Part shown: in pieces, positions 26,900 to 36,698 of the stretch
Layout: each line of letters begins with the position of its first letter
Position numbering within the stretch: position 1 is the first letter of the stretch
Assembly (NCBI GenBank): GCA_002709045.1
Contig: PAPJ01000045.1
Span: 61,605-125,604 of the forward strand
From: Planctomycetaceae bacterium
Lineage (GTDB): Bacteria > Planctomycetota > Planctomycetia > Pirellulales > Pirellulaceae
Direction: 5' to 3'
DNA length: 64,000 bases
Translations under genes and position numbers: made by a program
The notes under the pieces: generated by a model
What the model was told of the DNA's origin: nothing
Database searches by the model: none
The model's input: only the letters and a program-made list of their open reading frames with translations

Positions 26900-28303
26900 A
26901 TGATGGTTAAACACACGATGCTCTTGCCCGCTCTTGCTGTGGTGATTATCTATCTCTTACCATCAGCGACGCGCGCCGAAGTACCTGGGGAAACAAACGA
27001 CGAAGCTGCTTTCACCGCAAAAAGAGCAGCTCATGGTTATCGTTTACTGGTGGACACGCCTTTGCTTCAAAGTGACTTCTCACAGGAAGTATTCGACAAC
27101 GTATGGCAAATCTGGCCAAAGCCTTTACGCGAAAAGGCACGTCTGTCAACGCCGGCGGAGCGGCGACAGATGGCTTTCTCACGATACGGACTTACGCCCC
27201 GCGCAGACAATCCGGAAAAACCGCTCCAATACGTAGTAGATTCCTCAGGTAACTGGACAATGAATTGCTTTGCCTGTCATGGAGGGACGGTCTATGGAAA
27301 GCCTGTCGCCGGTGCTCCAAACAATCGTTTTGCACTGCAGACATTGACCGAAGAAATACGACAAACCAAAATCAAGCTCGCAAAGCCACTATCAAGAATG
27401 GATCTGGGATCGCTGGTAATCCCTTTAGGTACAACTAACGGCACTACCAACGCAGTCGTCTTTGGTATGGGTTTAATGAGTCAGAGAGATAAGGATTTAA
27501 ATATTGTATTCTCTCCTCCCCGAAGGTTTATACACCATGACATGGATGCGCCCGCCTGGTGGAATTTTCACAAACGGCCAAATCTGTATATTGATGGTTT
27601 TGCTCAGAAAGGGCATCGCGGATTGATGCAGTTCCTAATGATACCTGAGAATGATCGTAGTTTTTTTCTTGAACACGAAGATGATTTTCGAGACGTATAT
27701 ACCTACATCTCATCTCTACGTCCGCCCAAATATCACGGGGCAATTAATGATTTCCTTGCTGCTAAAGGCCGTCAAGTATTTGAGAATAATTGTGCCCGGT
27801 GTCACGGCAGCTATGGCGAAAATCCCGTGTATCCTAATCTTCGTATCGAATTAAAGGATATCGGAACAGATCCCGTCCGATTAAATGCTCTGGAGATAGA
27901 AGGACGAAGTAAATACTCCCGCAGTTGGTTTGCCCATGCAAATGAACAAGGGGAGCAGAAAACAGTGATTAACCCTAATGGATATGTTGCTCCTGCATTA
28001 GATGGCATCTGGGCTTCCGCGCCTTATTTGCATAATGGTAGTGTCCCAACACTATGGCATCTCCTAAAGCCTCAAACACGACCTGTGGTCTGGAAGCCCG
28101 TAGCTCATGAATTCAACGAGAAATTGGTCGGACTTAGCGTGAAAGAGGTACCACAAATTCCCGCTTCCGAGTCTGATCCTGCTATTCGCCGAAGTTACTT
28201 TGACACCCGCAAGTTAGGCAAAAAAAATACGGGACATGATTACCCTGCGACTCTTAGCGACAGCCAGCGCCACGCTTTATTGGAATATCTAAAGACACTC
28301 TGA
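26900..28303 (+). CDS. Exported diheme c-type cytochrome
   Basis: A 467-residue protein taking the ATG at 26900, which places a signal peptide (MMVKHTMLLPALAVVIIYLL, cleavage near TRA-E) at the N-terminus; the open frame 53 codons upstream has no signal character. Heme motifs are CFACH at 123-127 and CARCH at 298-302, with AWWNFHKRPNLYIDGF between them and LHNGSVPTLWHLL near the end. The second half has the look of the cytochrome c peroxidase/thiol oxidoreductase-like family (ALDGIWASAPYLHNGS). It probably carries electrons or performs peroxide or thiol chemistry in the periplasm. Confidence 0.8.
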   Translation: MMVKHTMLLPALAVVIIYLLPSATRAEVPGETNDEAAFTAKRAAHGYRLLVDTPLLQSDFSQEVFDNVWQIWPKPLREKARLSTPAERRQMAFSRYGLTPRADNPEKPLQYVVDSSGNWTMNCFACHGGTVYGKPVAGAPNNRFALQTLTEEIRQTKIKLAKPLSRMDLGSLVIPLGTTNGTTNAVVFGMGLMSQRDKDLNIVFSPPRRFIHHDMDAPAWWNFHKRPNLYIDGFAQKGHRGLMQFLMIPENDRSFFLEHEDDFRDVYTYISSLRPPKYHGAINDFLAAKGRQVFENNCARCHGSYGENPVYPNLRIELKDIGTDPVRLNALEIEGRSKYSRSWFAHANEQGEQKTVINPNGYVAPALDGIWASAPYLHNGSVPTLWHLLKPQTRPVVWKPVAHEFNEKLVGLSVKEVPQIPASESDPAIRRSYFDTRKLGKKNTGHDYPATLSDSQRHALLEYLKTL

Positions 28304-28532
28304 AAATAAATTTTTCAGCAAAGCGTTTACACATTTAGATGCTTCTTTTAGCTGGCTAACGGAAACTCTGTGAGTGCAGTTATGACCTAAATAGGTGACT
28401 TAGAATCCAACAGATCCGATGGCCATTTCAGGCTATTAAAGACTGCACACCGATCATCAGATCGGTCAGCAACATCAAACGATAGGGGGCTACCACAAAA
28501 AGGCGATCTGACAAACCACGCGCGAATCCAGT

Positions 28533-28793
28533 CTACAGTTGGTGACCACAATCATTACATCGCCAGCCCGAATACCTTACGGTTTCATAGCCCCATACGA
28601 GGAGCCAGATTCCCAGCGTACATACCGTTAGCAATAAATTTTTCCCGCGGCTACGATAAGGACGTACGGCGAGTACATATTCATCGCAGGCAGGGCATTT
28701 TTTCGATGAATGTTGCTGGGCTAAGACACGTAAAATCCGGCTCGTCGATTCACGAGTATTTAGACGTCTATCTTTACCGTACAGTCCCAACAT
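28533..28793 (-). CDS. Small membrane protein with split zinc ribbon
   Basis: An 86-residue protein with CPAC (Cys33, Cys36) and CNDCG (Cys79, Cys82) flanking a hydrophobic segment at about 53-69 (LLLTVCTLGIWLLVWGY). The two CxxC pairs could form one zinc site if the helix is a hairpin, or sit on one side of the membrane. AGGAG precedes the start. It is the last gene of the radical SAM/GNAT/GH3 operon, 23 bases after GH3, so it may be a membrane-associated accessory of that pathway. Confidence 0.65.
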   Translation of the reverse strand: MLGLYGKDRRLNTRESTSRILRVLAQQHSSKKCPACDEYVLAVRPYRSRGKNLLLTVCTLGIWLLVWGYETVRYSGWRCNDCGHQL

Positions 28794-28816
28794 CTAAAAT
28801 AGCACTCCTGATAGCT

Positions 28817-30466
28817 CTAATTCTCTAACAGTTTTGAAAGCTGATTCAAACGCGCCACAACTTGTGGCGAATATTCAACTCTGGATTCTTTTACTGCGCC
28901 AAGCTGATTTCCTAATTCAGACTTTAACGAGTGGAAGGATTGTATTGTAAACGAAGCGGGCAGGGATCTAATCTCAGGAGCAACAATCTGCCCCAGTGAT
29001 TCCGCATTTACATAATGCGGGTTCTCTCGTAACCGGGCTAATATGCTTTCTCTCAGTCCTCTTGCGTCCGTCAGTCCTGAAATATAAATTCGAAAAATTG
29101 CTGGTGTCAAAGCGACGGGGGCAACCACCCAGAACCGATTAGTTTCCGTTTCTGATTTAAGAAACTTTGCCGCCGCTTGCTCAATACTTTGCAATGGCAC
29201 CTTCTCTCCAACCAGATCAATAACCTGATTGGTTCTTCCGAAAAATTCAAATCTTGGAAGGCCCCTGCTAAAACCTATCACTTTGATCTGATCACCGGTT
29301 GCATATCGATAAAGCCCTCCGTATGTTGTCATCACAACTTCATACACATGATCCAACTCCAATTGATCCAGTAAACGGACTTCGCCTGTTGCCGACTCAG
29401 GAATAAATTCCAGAAAGGTCGACTCGATTGCAGGCACATGTCCAGCGGCTGTCCCGAGGGGAAAACTAACACATCCTTCTGTCGACAATAGTCCTTTTGC
29501 CTGTACTGGAATATCCGGTTCCAACTGTTTTATTTGCTCACAGTACGATTTACTTCCCGCATCACCCCAACAACTGATAAGTGAAAGCTGTGGCCAAATA
29601 ACCTTTGCAAGTGATTCCCGCGACCGGAGCGAGTCCATGCTCTTCTCAATCTCCCGTGTCCGTTTGGGATTTTTTTTATAACGAACCCTGGGATTGCTAT
29701 TCACTTCTTTTAAGAAATGGTCCTCGCCTGAGCTTAATGCTCGCAAAAGGTTTTCCTGATCGTGCCAGATTACGTTGAGAATATTCAGCAGCAGAGTAGG
29801 GCTCCAAACGCTAATCAGTGAAAGATTTGGTTCGGATAATAGCTTGAGTGCTGTTAAGCGAATGACGGTGGTAGCCTGTTCATTACCGGAGAAACTTGGC
29901 GCATCGACAATCGCCGTTCTGGACAGCATTCTTGCCAAGGGACTCAAATACTCTTCATCCGATTCAAATCCAATCGGAACAACACCGTCTTCGAAGGTCT
30001 GTTGAACAACGGGCGTAACCGACCAGTAACTTTTTCCCCGAAATGCCAGAGGGTTCTGGCAATGCAGATCATAAATCCATGTATTGACGACTCTTTGAAA
30101 AGATTTTTTCAGTGCCTTTGTATAAGGGATTAGCTTAGCCTTTCCGGATGAGCCTGTCGTCGGCACAAGCCGATGCACCGGCTGTCTTAAAAGGACTTGG
30201 CTTTCTCCCTGATGGATACGTTTTACGAATTCTGCATAATGATCTCGGTAGTTCGTAACGGGTAATGATTCCTGAAATTCCGTGACGCTCATATTTTTAG
30301 CCAAGCCGAACTTTTTAGCAAAAGACGATGGGCAGGCTCCATCCAGAATTGACTTTAACAGGACCTCCTGGCTGTGCTGTGCTGTATGGGCGGCAGCCAT
30401 ATAACTGCGCCAGTCGCCTCTTGCAGAATGTTTCCAGACAGAGTTTGCAAGCCGACATGTGATCAT
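28817..30466 (-). CDS. GH3-family acyl-adenylating enzyme
   Basis: A 549-residue cytosolic protein of the GH3 auxin-responsive promoter family, part of the ANL superfamily. The ATP-binding motif VPTTGSSGKAKLIPYT (101-116) is intact. Further family sequences are YGGLYRYATGDQIKV and RFEFFGRTNQVIDLVGEK. Plant GH3 enzymes adenylate a carboxylic acid and join it to an amino acid; bacterial ones are largely uncharacterised. The start codon directly abuts the stop of the preceding acetyltransferase-like gene, so the two are tightly coupled. In this operon it should activate a fatty or other carboxylic acid that the radical SAM enzymes modify. Substrate unknown. Confidence 0.85.
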   Translation of the reverse strand: MITCRLANSVWKHSARGDWRSYMAAAHTAQHSQEVLLKSILDGACPSSFAKKFGLAKNMSVTEFQESLPVTNYRDHYAEFVKRIHQGESQVLLRQPVHRLVPTTGSSGKAKLIPYTKALKKSFQRVVNTWIYDLHCQNPLAFRGKSYWSVTPVVQQTFEDGVVPIGFESDEEYLSPLARMLSRTAIVDAPSFSGNEQATTVIRLTALKLLSEPNLSLISVWSPTLLLNILNVIWHDQENLLRALSSGEDHFLKEVNSNPRVRYKKNPKRTREIEKSMDSLRSRESLAKVIWPQLSLISCWGDAGSKSYCEQIKQLEPDIPVQAKGLLSTEGCVSFPLGTAAGHVPAIESTFLEFIPESATGEVRLLDQLELDHVYEVVMTTYGGLYRYATGDQIKVIGFSRGLPRFEFFGRTNQVIDLVGEKVPLQSIEQAAAKFLKSETETNRFWVVAPVALTPAIFRIYISGLTDARGLRESILARLRENPHYVNAESLGQIVAPEIRSLPASFTIQSFHSLKSELGNQLGAVKESRVEYSPQVVARLNQLSKLLEN

Positions 30467-31258
30467 CTAGGCGGGCCCTTTATGTAGAAAATTCTCAAAA
30501 TCTACCGACTGATCTAATTTATAATTACGTAACAACCTCAGAGCTACATTGGAATAATTTTCAGCCTTTAATTCTGCCAGACAGCATAATTCATCTCCTC
30601 GACCAAACCCGGGATTCATCTGCACGAAGAATTGTGCATGCGGATCTTTAGTCCGCAACGTTGTCATTTCGGCAATATCTTCTTTCAAGACGTACCACCC
30701 GCCCTGAGACTTAATAACTCCGCGTTCAGGATCGTAGTCATCACCGCCTAACTCACTTCCAAGAAAATCGATAACTCGCTTTGCCTGAAGGGGGATTGAG
30801 CGGTCTTTATTAGGATAAAACTCCCGGAAAAGTACCGGCAGAAAGTGATAGGTCTTATATCCTTTGGAGATCAGAAACCAATAGAATTTGTCGCCCTTAG
30901 TGCGAGGCATTAATTCGTCTACTAAACAGGCAGATGCGAGTAATAGTTCTCGTTTTCCCCAATACTTCCTCTGAACCACCGTGTCTCCGGAAAATAAGAT
31001 CGAGTAGGCTTTCCCATCGATTTTGAGTTCTCGTAATTTCTGTGTCGAAAAGCCAACAATCCGGCCCGTCCCAATTGCGCGGATCATCAAAATCCAGTGC
31101 TTATCTGCCAGATCCTTTGAGAAGGTCTCCCGGGAGACGTTGTCATAACACTGATGCATCAGGTTAAACATCGCTTCAGATTCAGACGCATTTAAATCGT
31201 CGACCGTCCGCAATTCCCAGATTATTTCTTTGGCCACGTCAATATCCTCTACAACCAT
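30467..31258 (-). CDS. GNAT-like acyltransferase
   Basis: A 263-residue soluble protein. Around residues 50-125 it has a GNAT-like core: IVGFSTQKLREL, then SGDTVVQRKYWGKRELL, where QRKYWGK fits the acyl-CoA pyrophosphate loop (motif A), followed by FYWFLISKGYKTYHFLP. The C-terminal 100 residues have no recognised motif. It overlaps the preceding GNAT gene by 10 bases and abuts GH3, so all three are made together. It could transfer an acyl group to an amine in the same pathway. GNAT assignment is moderate. Confidence 0.65.
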   Translation of the reverse strand: MVVEDIDVAKEIIWELRTVDDLNASESEAMFNLMHQCYDNVSRETFSKDLADKHWILMIRAIGTGRIVGFSTQKLRELKIDGKAYSILFSGDTVVQRKYWGKRELLLASACLVDELMPRTKGDKFYWFLISKGYKTYHFLPVLFREFYPNKDRSIPLQAKRVIDFLGSELGGDDYDPERGVIKSQGGWYVLKEDIAEMTTLRTKDPHAQFFVQMNPGFGRGDELCCLAELKAENYSNVALRLLRNYKLDQSVDFENFLHKGPA

Positions 31259-32349
31259 CCTAATTCAAGATAAAGCGGGCGTCCGTCCAGCCCGAACGAT
31301 GACTGTTGTTTTATCTGCCATGACACGAGGAACACCTCCGTATCAAAGGTATGTTTTGATAGTTTTCTTACCAGTTGATAGGACTTATGCGATTCATGCA
31401 TTCCCAATGCAACATATTCAGCGTGTCGCTGTTTCCCCTCTTCAATTACTGACTTGAGGACTGTCAGAATGGAGTTAGCGTCTGCCCGACAATCCACCAG
31501 AGGTAGCACAGCAGTCACGTACTTAAAATCGTAAGGTGGCTTATGAATCAACGGCTGGCCCCTCATTCGATACCAGCAATTCAGAGGTAATTGACATAAC
31601 TGCAGCCATCGTGGATATGATTTAACAACTAACTGCTTAACATTTCTCTGATCAATTACTCCCATAACTGATTGCCGTGCACTCTGTTTACCAGTAACAA
31701 AGAACTTTCCAGCGTAGTGTTCTTCGCACTGCTGTAGCCAGCCATCAGGATTATAAACCGGGAAAAGTTGGTACTGTGGACCCAATGCCTGTATTTCATT
31801 TACTACTTGTCGTGACTCAACACGATCGACGTTAGTTTCCGGTACCTTAACTTTATCCATTGCATTGACCGGAATAAGAAATGTCGAGAACCGTCCGACG
31901 GAGTGATAAAAGGGCAGGCCGGCTCTCCCGCTTGTCAGTAGCTTTCGCGCTAGTTGATTTCCTTCCAGAATGGTCGAGAAGTACCATCTCGGTTGTTCTG
32001 TCGAATTATGGAGCTTTCTCATGGCCCTGTATCCCCGCGCTACCAGACCTTGATTGCGATATTCCGGTATGCAGCGAAGTGAGCTTAGATAACCTATTTG
32101 AGATTCTTCACCGTTGATAAACATAGTCCGAATACTGCGGCAGCCGAATCCAACTGCCACATCGCGAACCGTATCACGACAGATAATTACATCCGTATCT
32201 GCTCCGGCGGGGCAGGACGACTGAAAGAAGGATGGTTCGGATTCATAAGTTATGGTTGCCAAAGAAGTTCTCATCGGAGTGTGTCGAAGGACATTCCGAA
32301 GTTGGGCATCGTCTGCCTGTGAGGCAATATCAAAAGTATATCTAACCAC
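31249..32349 (-). CDS. GNAT family N-acyltransferase
   Basis: A 366-residue soluble protein with a GNAT domain in the first half: GYLSSLRCIPEYRNQGLVAR carries motif A (R-N-Q-G-L-V), and STILEGNQLARKLL follows as the usual beta5-alpha4 element. The second half (about 190-366) may be a second, degenerate GNAT fold, as in two-domain N-myristoyl- or mycothiol-type transferases. It follows the last radical SAM gene by 14 bases. The acyl donor and acceptor are unknown. Confidence 0.7.
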   Translation of the reverse strand: MVRYTFDIASQADDAQLRNVLRHTPMRTSLATITYESEPSFFQSSCPAGADTDVIICRDTVRDVAVGFGCRSIRTMFINGEESQIGYLSSLRCIPEYRNQGLVARGYRAMRKLHNSTEQPRWYFSTILEGNQLARKLLTSGRAGLPFYHSVGRFSTFLIPVNAMDKVKVPETNVDRVESRQVVNEIQALGPQYQLFPVYNPDGWLQQCEEHYAGKFFVTGKQSARQSVMGVIDQRNVKQLVVKSYPRWLQLCQLPLNCWYRMRGQPLIHKPPYDFKYVTAVLPLVDCRADANSILTVLKSVIEEGKQRHAEYVALGMHESHKSYQLVRKLSKHTFDTEVFLVSWQIKQQSSFGLDGRPLYLELGWL

Positions 32350-32363
32350 GATTTACCCTTTCT

Positions 32364-33743
32364 CTACTCTGCCTTTAACAACTCACCTTGCCAGTTTTCA
32401 TCACCCAGGGGTAATCCACTCCGTCCGGAAACATCATATCGGTGCATTGCATTTATCACCAGATAATTGACCAGCCGATAAGGGTTGCGTACATTCACAC
32501 GCTTTCGACCACGCCGTAATATACTTGGCCAGGAATAAAATTCCTTCCGTGCATTTAAGCACATATCTTCCAGATCTTTGGGAGTCATATTGCTGGGGGT
32601 AAATGGAATCATGTTATAGCGATAGTCGTCATCCAGCCACCAGGCATCAAACAGTAACCGCCCCTGTTTCTCCATTCTTTTATACAAAGGTGTACCCGGA
32701 AACGGCGTGACATGATTGAACGCTCCGATAAATAGTCCATTTGATTTAGCAAATTCCATCGTTGTCCTAAACGATTCAGGATTGTCGTGATCATATCCAA
32801 AGATAAACGTCCCATAAACGCAAATATTATGCCTGCGCAGACGGGCGAGTGCTTCAGCCGGGCCTCCTTTCATTAAATTGAATCCTTTGTTCATCTGTTT
32901 AAGAGTGGATTCGTCCAAAGACTCGAACCCTACAAGGATGCCGACACAGCCGCTTGCCTCCATTAACTGCAGAGCTTCATCGTCATAGGCCACGTTAATG
33001 GCTGACTGACTAACCCAACGAATCCTGAGAGGAATTAGTGCGCGCATAAATTCCTTGGCTTCTTCCAGATTCGAAGTAATATTGTCATCAATAAAGAAAA
33101 ACATTTGCCCCGGTTGGCGAATACGTTCAATCTCAGCAATCACCCGGTCAACGGGACGGTGGTTATGGCTGGCATCAAAAAAAGTTTGAATTGCACAAAA
33201 GTCACATTTAAATCGACAACCCCGAGCAAACTCAACCAGTTTAATGGGAAGATATTTTTTTCCTTCAAAAATGGTGCGATCCGGTGTAACTATCAAATGC
33301 GGACGTTCAGTAGCTTTGTATAACTTACGAGGTGTCCCATGCCGATAGTCGTCAACGACCTCCTGCAATAATCCCTCGGCTTCGCCGATCACGATCGACT
33401 CGCAGTATTGCATCACTTCTTCAGGGCAAAGCGTTGCATGAAACCCTCCCATTACAACCGGTATCCCCCGACGACGATATTCGGAAGCAATCTGATAACA
33501 ACGTTTGGCGGTGTATGTTTCCACACTCAGCATCACCAGATCGGTGGCTTCGTCGAACTGAATAGGTTCGAGGCGGTCGTCATAGAAGCGCCGTTCGACA
33601 CCATCGGGCAAAAGACTGGCAACCATTGCCGCCGGGATCGGCTGCATTTTCCAGGTCCGAATATATTTTTTCATACCGATACGTTTTCCAACGCACGGAT
33701 GAATGATGGTAACCCGGAATTTTGACTTCGCATTGCTAATCAT
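32364..33743 (-). CDS. B12-binding domain radical SAM protein (copy 1)
   Basis: A 459-residue protein: an N-terminal Rossmann-like cobalamin-binding type domain (about 10-140), with TDLVMLSVETYTAKR, VVMGGFHATLCPEE and VIGEAEG; a radical SAM domain with cluster motif GCRFKCDFC (Cys176, Cys180, Cys183); then GFESLDESTLKQMNKG and a C-terminal DUF4070-like region (YRYNMIPFTPSNMTP). The classical DxHxxG cobalamin His motif is missing, as in several class B radical SAM enzymes that bind B12 base-off without His. Relatives of this architecture include hopanoid methylase HpnR and the archaeal GDGT ring synthases. The reaction here is unknown; methylation or C-C bond formation at an unactivated carbon is plausible. 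Confidence 0.85.
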   Translation of the reverse strand: MISNAKSKFRVTIIHPCVGKRIGMKKYIRTWKMQPIPAAMVASLLPDGVERRFYDDRLEPIQFDEATDLVMLSVETYTAKRCYQIASEYRRRGIPVVMGGFHATLCPEEVMQYCESIVIGEAEGLLQEVVDDYRHGTPRKLYKATERPHLIVTPDRTIFEGKKYLPIKLVEFARGCRFKCDFCAIQTFFDASHNHRPVDRVIAEIERIRQPGQMFFFIDDNITSNLEEAKEFMRALIPLRIRWVSQSAINVAYDDEALQLMEASGCVGILVGFESLDESTLKQMNKGFNLMKGGPAEALARLRRHNICVYGTFIFGYDHDNPESFRTTMEFAKSNGLFIGAFNHVTPFPGTPLYKRMEKQGRLLFDAWWLDDDYRYNMIPFTPSNMTPKDLEDMCLNARKEFYSWPSILRRGRKRVNVRNPYRLVNYLVINAMHRYDVSGRSGLPLGDENWQGELLKAE

Positions 33744-33763
33744 GGAAACATTACCTGCCGAAA

Positions 33764-35155
33764 TTACCCTGCTTGATGCAATACGGGCACTTCAGATTCA
33801 TCCATCGCCTTTTCGGGCCAAAGGGGATCAAGAATCCAATCACAGTTATAGAACTTCTTTAGATTACGAGCATAAAACCGGTAACCCATATTTGCCAGCA
33901 ATGCGACATGCATTTGCCTGGGATTCCGTAAGACCCGTTTGATAATTGGCTTCCAGCGATAGGCATATTTCCATGCGAGTTGGTTACCTTCCTGTAGCTG
34001 TTCAACGGTCATATTCTTCGGCTGGAAAACAACATGCTGGCCGTCGTACAGTTCCCAGTTCTTACTAACAATACGATCCTGCTCAAGCAACTCATGATAT
34101 AATCCAGTACCCGGAAAAGGTGTAACGATGGCAAAGCGTGGCAAATCAATCCCCAAATCAAGAGCCATTTCTGCCGTATCTCTAAATACAGAGGGTGTAT
34201 CATTATCGAGCCCAAAAACAAAACAGCCCTGCAGGGCAATGCCTCGCAAATGCAATTGTTCAACCACGTTTTTATAATTTTCGGGATGATTAAATGACTT
34301 CTGAGTACTTCTAAGAGTTGCTGGAGAAATCGATTCTAAACCCATCAACAAACCACGGCAGCCGGAGCGAGCCGCTAAGTCTAATAGCGGAATATCATTA
34401 CATAGCAACGTCGTGGATAAACCGTACCAGCGGATCCTCAAAGGTATTAAGGCTTCGAATAATTCCGCGGCGTACAGTTTATCCGAAATTAAATTCAAAT
34501 CAATAAAGATGGCACGTTTTGCCTGTTGTTGCTTGATGTCACTTACAATTTCACCAATTGGCTTTTGATAAGGTTTACGCCCCCAGGCATTGGGAACAAC
34601 ACAAAACGAACAGTTATGAATACACCCTCGGGTGGCTTCAAATACTTCATCTGTGATATACATTTTCTTAGGTAACACTTCTCGTTTTGGCAGCGGGTAT
34701 CCACCAATATCGAGATTTGGTCGCTGGTTGTAACGACTTCTTAAAATACCGTTACTAAAGTCTCGCAACAGTTGCGGCCAGGATTCTTCAGCATAGCCCA
34801 CGACAATGCTATCGGCATGCTGCTGTGCATCCTCGGGCATCAACGTCACGTGCGGACCACCCATGATTACTGTCTTCCCCCGCTCTCGAAACTGTGCTGA
34901 GAGTTCATAAGCACGCATGGCCGTGCCCGTGATGACGGTCATACCAATCAATTCCGCTCCGATCGCATCAATATCAAGCACCTCTGTGCCTTCGTCATAA
35001 CACTGAAGATCCACCTGAAGATCCTCAGGAATTAACGCCGCCAACGTTGGAAATGTCAGCGGCATATATCGCAGTGACTTTTTGAATATCCCTTTCCTGC
35101 ATCGATATAGCGGTCCTTTAGGAGATATCAGCGCAATTTTTAGTGGTTCTGACAC
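33764..35155 (-). CDS. B12-binding domain radical SAM protein (copy 2, most divergent)
   Basis: A 463-residue paralogue of its neighbours. The B12-like domain carries VIMGGPHVTLMPED and VVGYAEESW, and the radical SAM cluster is GCIHNCSFC (Cys178, Cys182, Cys185). GLLMGLESISPATLR and FAIVTPFPGTGLYHELL follow. It differs most from the set: it lacks the SVETYTARR-type sequence (GMTVITGTAMRAYEL instead) and the YDDR motif, so it may act on a different position or intermediate. It lies 20 bases upstream of copy 1 and 13 bases after copy 3. Confidence 0.85.
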   Translation of the reverse strand: MSEPLKIALISPKGPLYRCRKGIFKKSLRYMPLTFPTLAALIPEDLQVDLQCYDEGTEVLDIDAIGAELIGMTVITGTAMRAYELSAQFRERGKTVIMGGPHVTLMPEDAQQHADSIVVGYAEESWPQLLRDFSNGILRSRYNQRPNLDIGGYPLPKREVLPKKMYITDEVFEATRGCIHNCSFCVVPNAWGRKPYQKPIGEIVSDIKQQQAKRAIFIDLNLISDKLYAAELFEALIPLRIRWYGLSTTLLCNDIPLLDLAARSGCRGLLMGLESISPATLRSTQKSFNHPENYKNVVEQLHLRGIALQGCFVFGLDNDTPSVFRDTAEMALDLGIDLPRFAIVTPFPGTGLYHELLEQDRIVSKNWELYDGQHVVFQPKNMTVEQLQEGNQLAWKYAYRWKPIIKRVLRNPRQMHVALLANMGYRFYARNLKKFYNCDWILDPLWPEKAMDESEVPVLHQAG

Positions 35156-35168
35156 AATCCCTTTTTCC

Positions 35169-36698
35169 CTAACCCGAACCTGAAATCGAAACTGTCGCTA
35201 TCGGTGGCGATTCGTTCTGACTACAAAACCCACTTTTACCGCAGTTGTCGATTCCAATTCCGGACATGAATAACTCGTCAACCGGCTGATAGCCGTCGGC
35301 AGGATCCCAGGGAGTAAAATCGATGGACTCCGGCTTCGGTTTTTCCTTCCTTTTGGTCAGACCGAACAACATGCCCTGCTTCTTAAAGGTCTCTTTGGCA
35401 TATAGCGGGTTGTATGAAAGGTACAACAGTAATCTGGTGAGTGAACTAAGATTGGTTTTGAAATCCCAGAATCGTTTAAAAATCGACCAGGGGCGATTCC
35501 AGCGATCCCGATTCCTCCAAACGGCCTCCGTTAATTCATCAGGACTCATATGTTTTGGAATAAACGACGCATGATTAAACCGGTAATCCGGATGCATCCA
35601 CCATTTCCCTCCGTACAGCAGCCGTTTTTCATCTCGCAACCGGTCATATAATGGTGTCCCGGGATAGGGCATCAGGATATTATAAGCCGCGAAGCAGAAC
35701 TTATGTTCCATCGCGAAATGGTGAGTTTCTTCAATTGACTCGAGCGTGTCAGAGTCGTGTCCCAACGTAAAGGTAGCCCAGGTTTGCAAATGATGATCCC
35801 GCAGAATCTGCACCTGTTTTTCATACCTGTCCCAGCCAATTTCTTTCCGCCCCACAAAGTTCGGGGCTTTCTTCATCGCTTTGACCGACTCTGGTACGAT
35901 CGATTCAAAACCAACTACATTACCAATACATCCACTACGAGCCAGTAAGTCCATTAATTCAAGATCATTGGTCATATCCAGGGATGCCTGACTGACCCAC
36001 TTTACCTTCATGGGAATTAACGCCCGCAGAAACTCTTTAGCTCGTTGCTGATCGGAAAGGAAATTATCATCAACAAAGAATAGGAATTTACGATTTTGCA
36101 GTTCAATCTCCCTGAGGATTTCATGTGTTAACCGCACATAGTTTTTCCGCTCGAAATAAACACTAACTGCGCAAAAGTCACAGGCGAAGCGACATCCACG
36201 CGTATACTGCATTAAGGAGAGTGGTAGGTAACCTTTATCTGCGTAGAGTTCCCGCCGCGGAATAATTCCACCTTCCTGTGGAACGCCAACCGGAGCATGG
36301 TAAACAGGTTTCAACTCGCCACGCTTAAAGTCTTCAATAACCCCGGCCCATCCGGTCTCCGCATCCCCGATGTAAATCGAATCAGCAAACTTGGCAGCTT
36401 CTTCAGGGAAGAGTGTCACATGCATTCCGCCAAAGATGACCGGAATACCTCGTTGCCGGTAGATCGCGGCTATTTCATAGGATCTTCTGGCCGTATAGAT
36501 TTCGATACTAATGGCCACCAGGTCAGTTGGTTCGTCAAACGGGATATCTTCCATCCGATCGTCATACATTACACACTCCACATCGGGTGGCGTAATCGCG
36601 GCTAACACCGAAAGTGGCAGCGGTTCCATCCGACCTTCGTCGGTATAATCACCGTGTTCATGAAATCCGATATTTGGAAAAATCAATGTCAACTTCAT
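35169..36698 (-). CDS. B12-binding domain radical SAM protein (copy 3, longest)
   Basis: A 509-residue paralogue: SIEIYTARRSYEIA and VIFGGMHVTLFPEEA in the B12-like domain, cluster motif GCRFACDFC (Cys169, Cys173, Cys176), then FFVDDNFLSDQQRAKEFLRA and GFESIVPESVKAMKK. The C-terminus is about 50 residues longer than in the other copies and ends in a Pro- and Ser-rich stretch containing two Cys (NCGKSGFCSQNE), which could bind another cluster or metal. Its ATG overlaps the stop of copy 4. Confidence 0.85.
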   Translation of the reverse strand: MKLTLIFPNIGFHEHGDYTDEGRMEPLPLSVLAAITPPDVECVMYDDRMEDIPFDEPTDLVAISIEIYTARRSYEIAAIYRQRGIPVIFGGMHVTLFPEEAAKFADSIYIGDAETGWAGVIEDFKRGELKPVYHAPVGVPQEGGIIPRRELYADKGYLPLSLMQYTRGCRFACDFCAVSVYFERKNYVRLTHEILREIELQNRKFLFFVDDNFLSDQQRAKEFLRALIPMKVKWVSQASLDMTNDLELMDLLARSGCIGNVVGFESIVPESVKAMKKAPNFVGRKEIGWDRYEKQVQILRDHHLQTWATFTLGHDSDTLESIEETHHFAMEHKFCFAAYNILMPYPGTPLYDRLRDEKRLLYGGKWWMHPDYRFNHASFIPKHMSPDELTEAVWRNRDRWNRPWSIFKRFWDFKTNLSSLTRLLLYLSYNPLYAKETFKKQGMLFGLTKRKEKPKPESIDFTPWDPADGYQPVDELFMSGIGIDNCGKSGFCSQNESPPIATVSISGSG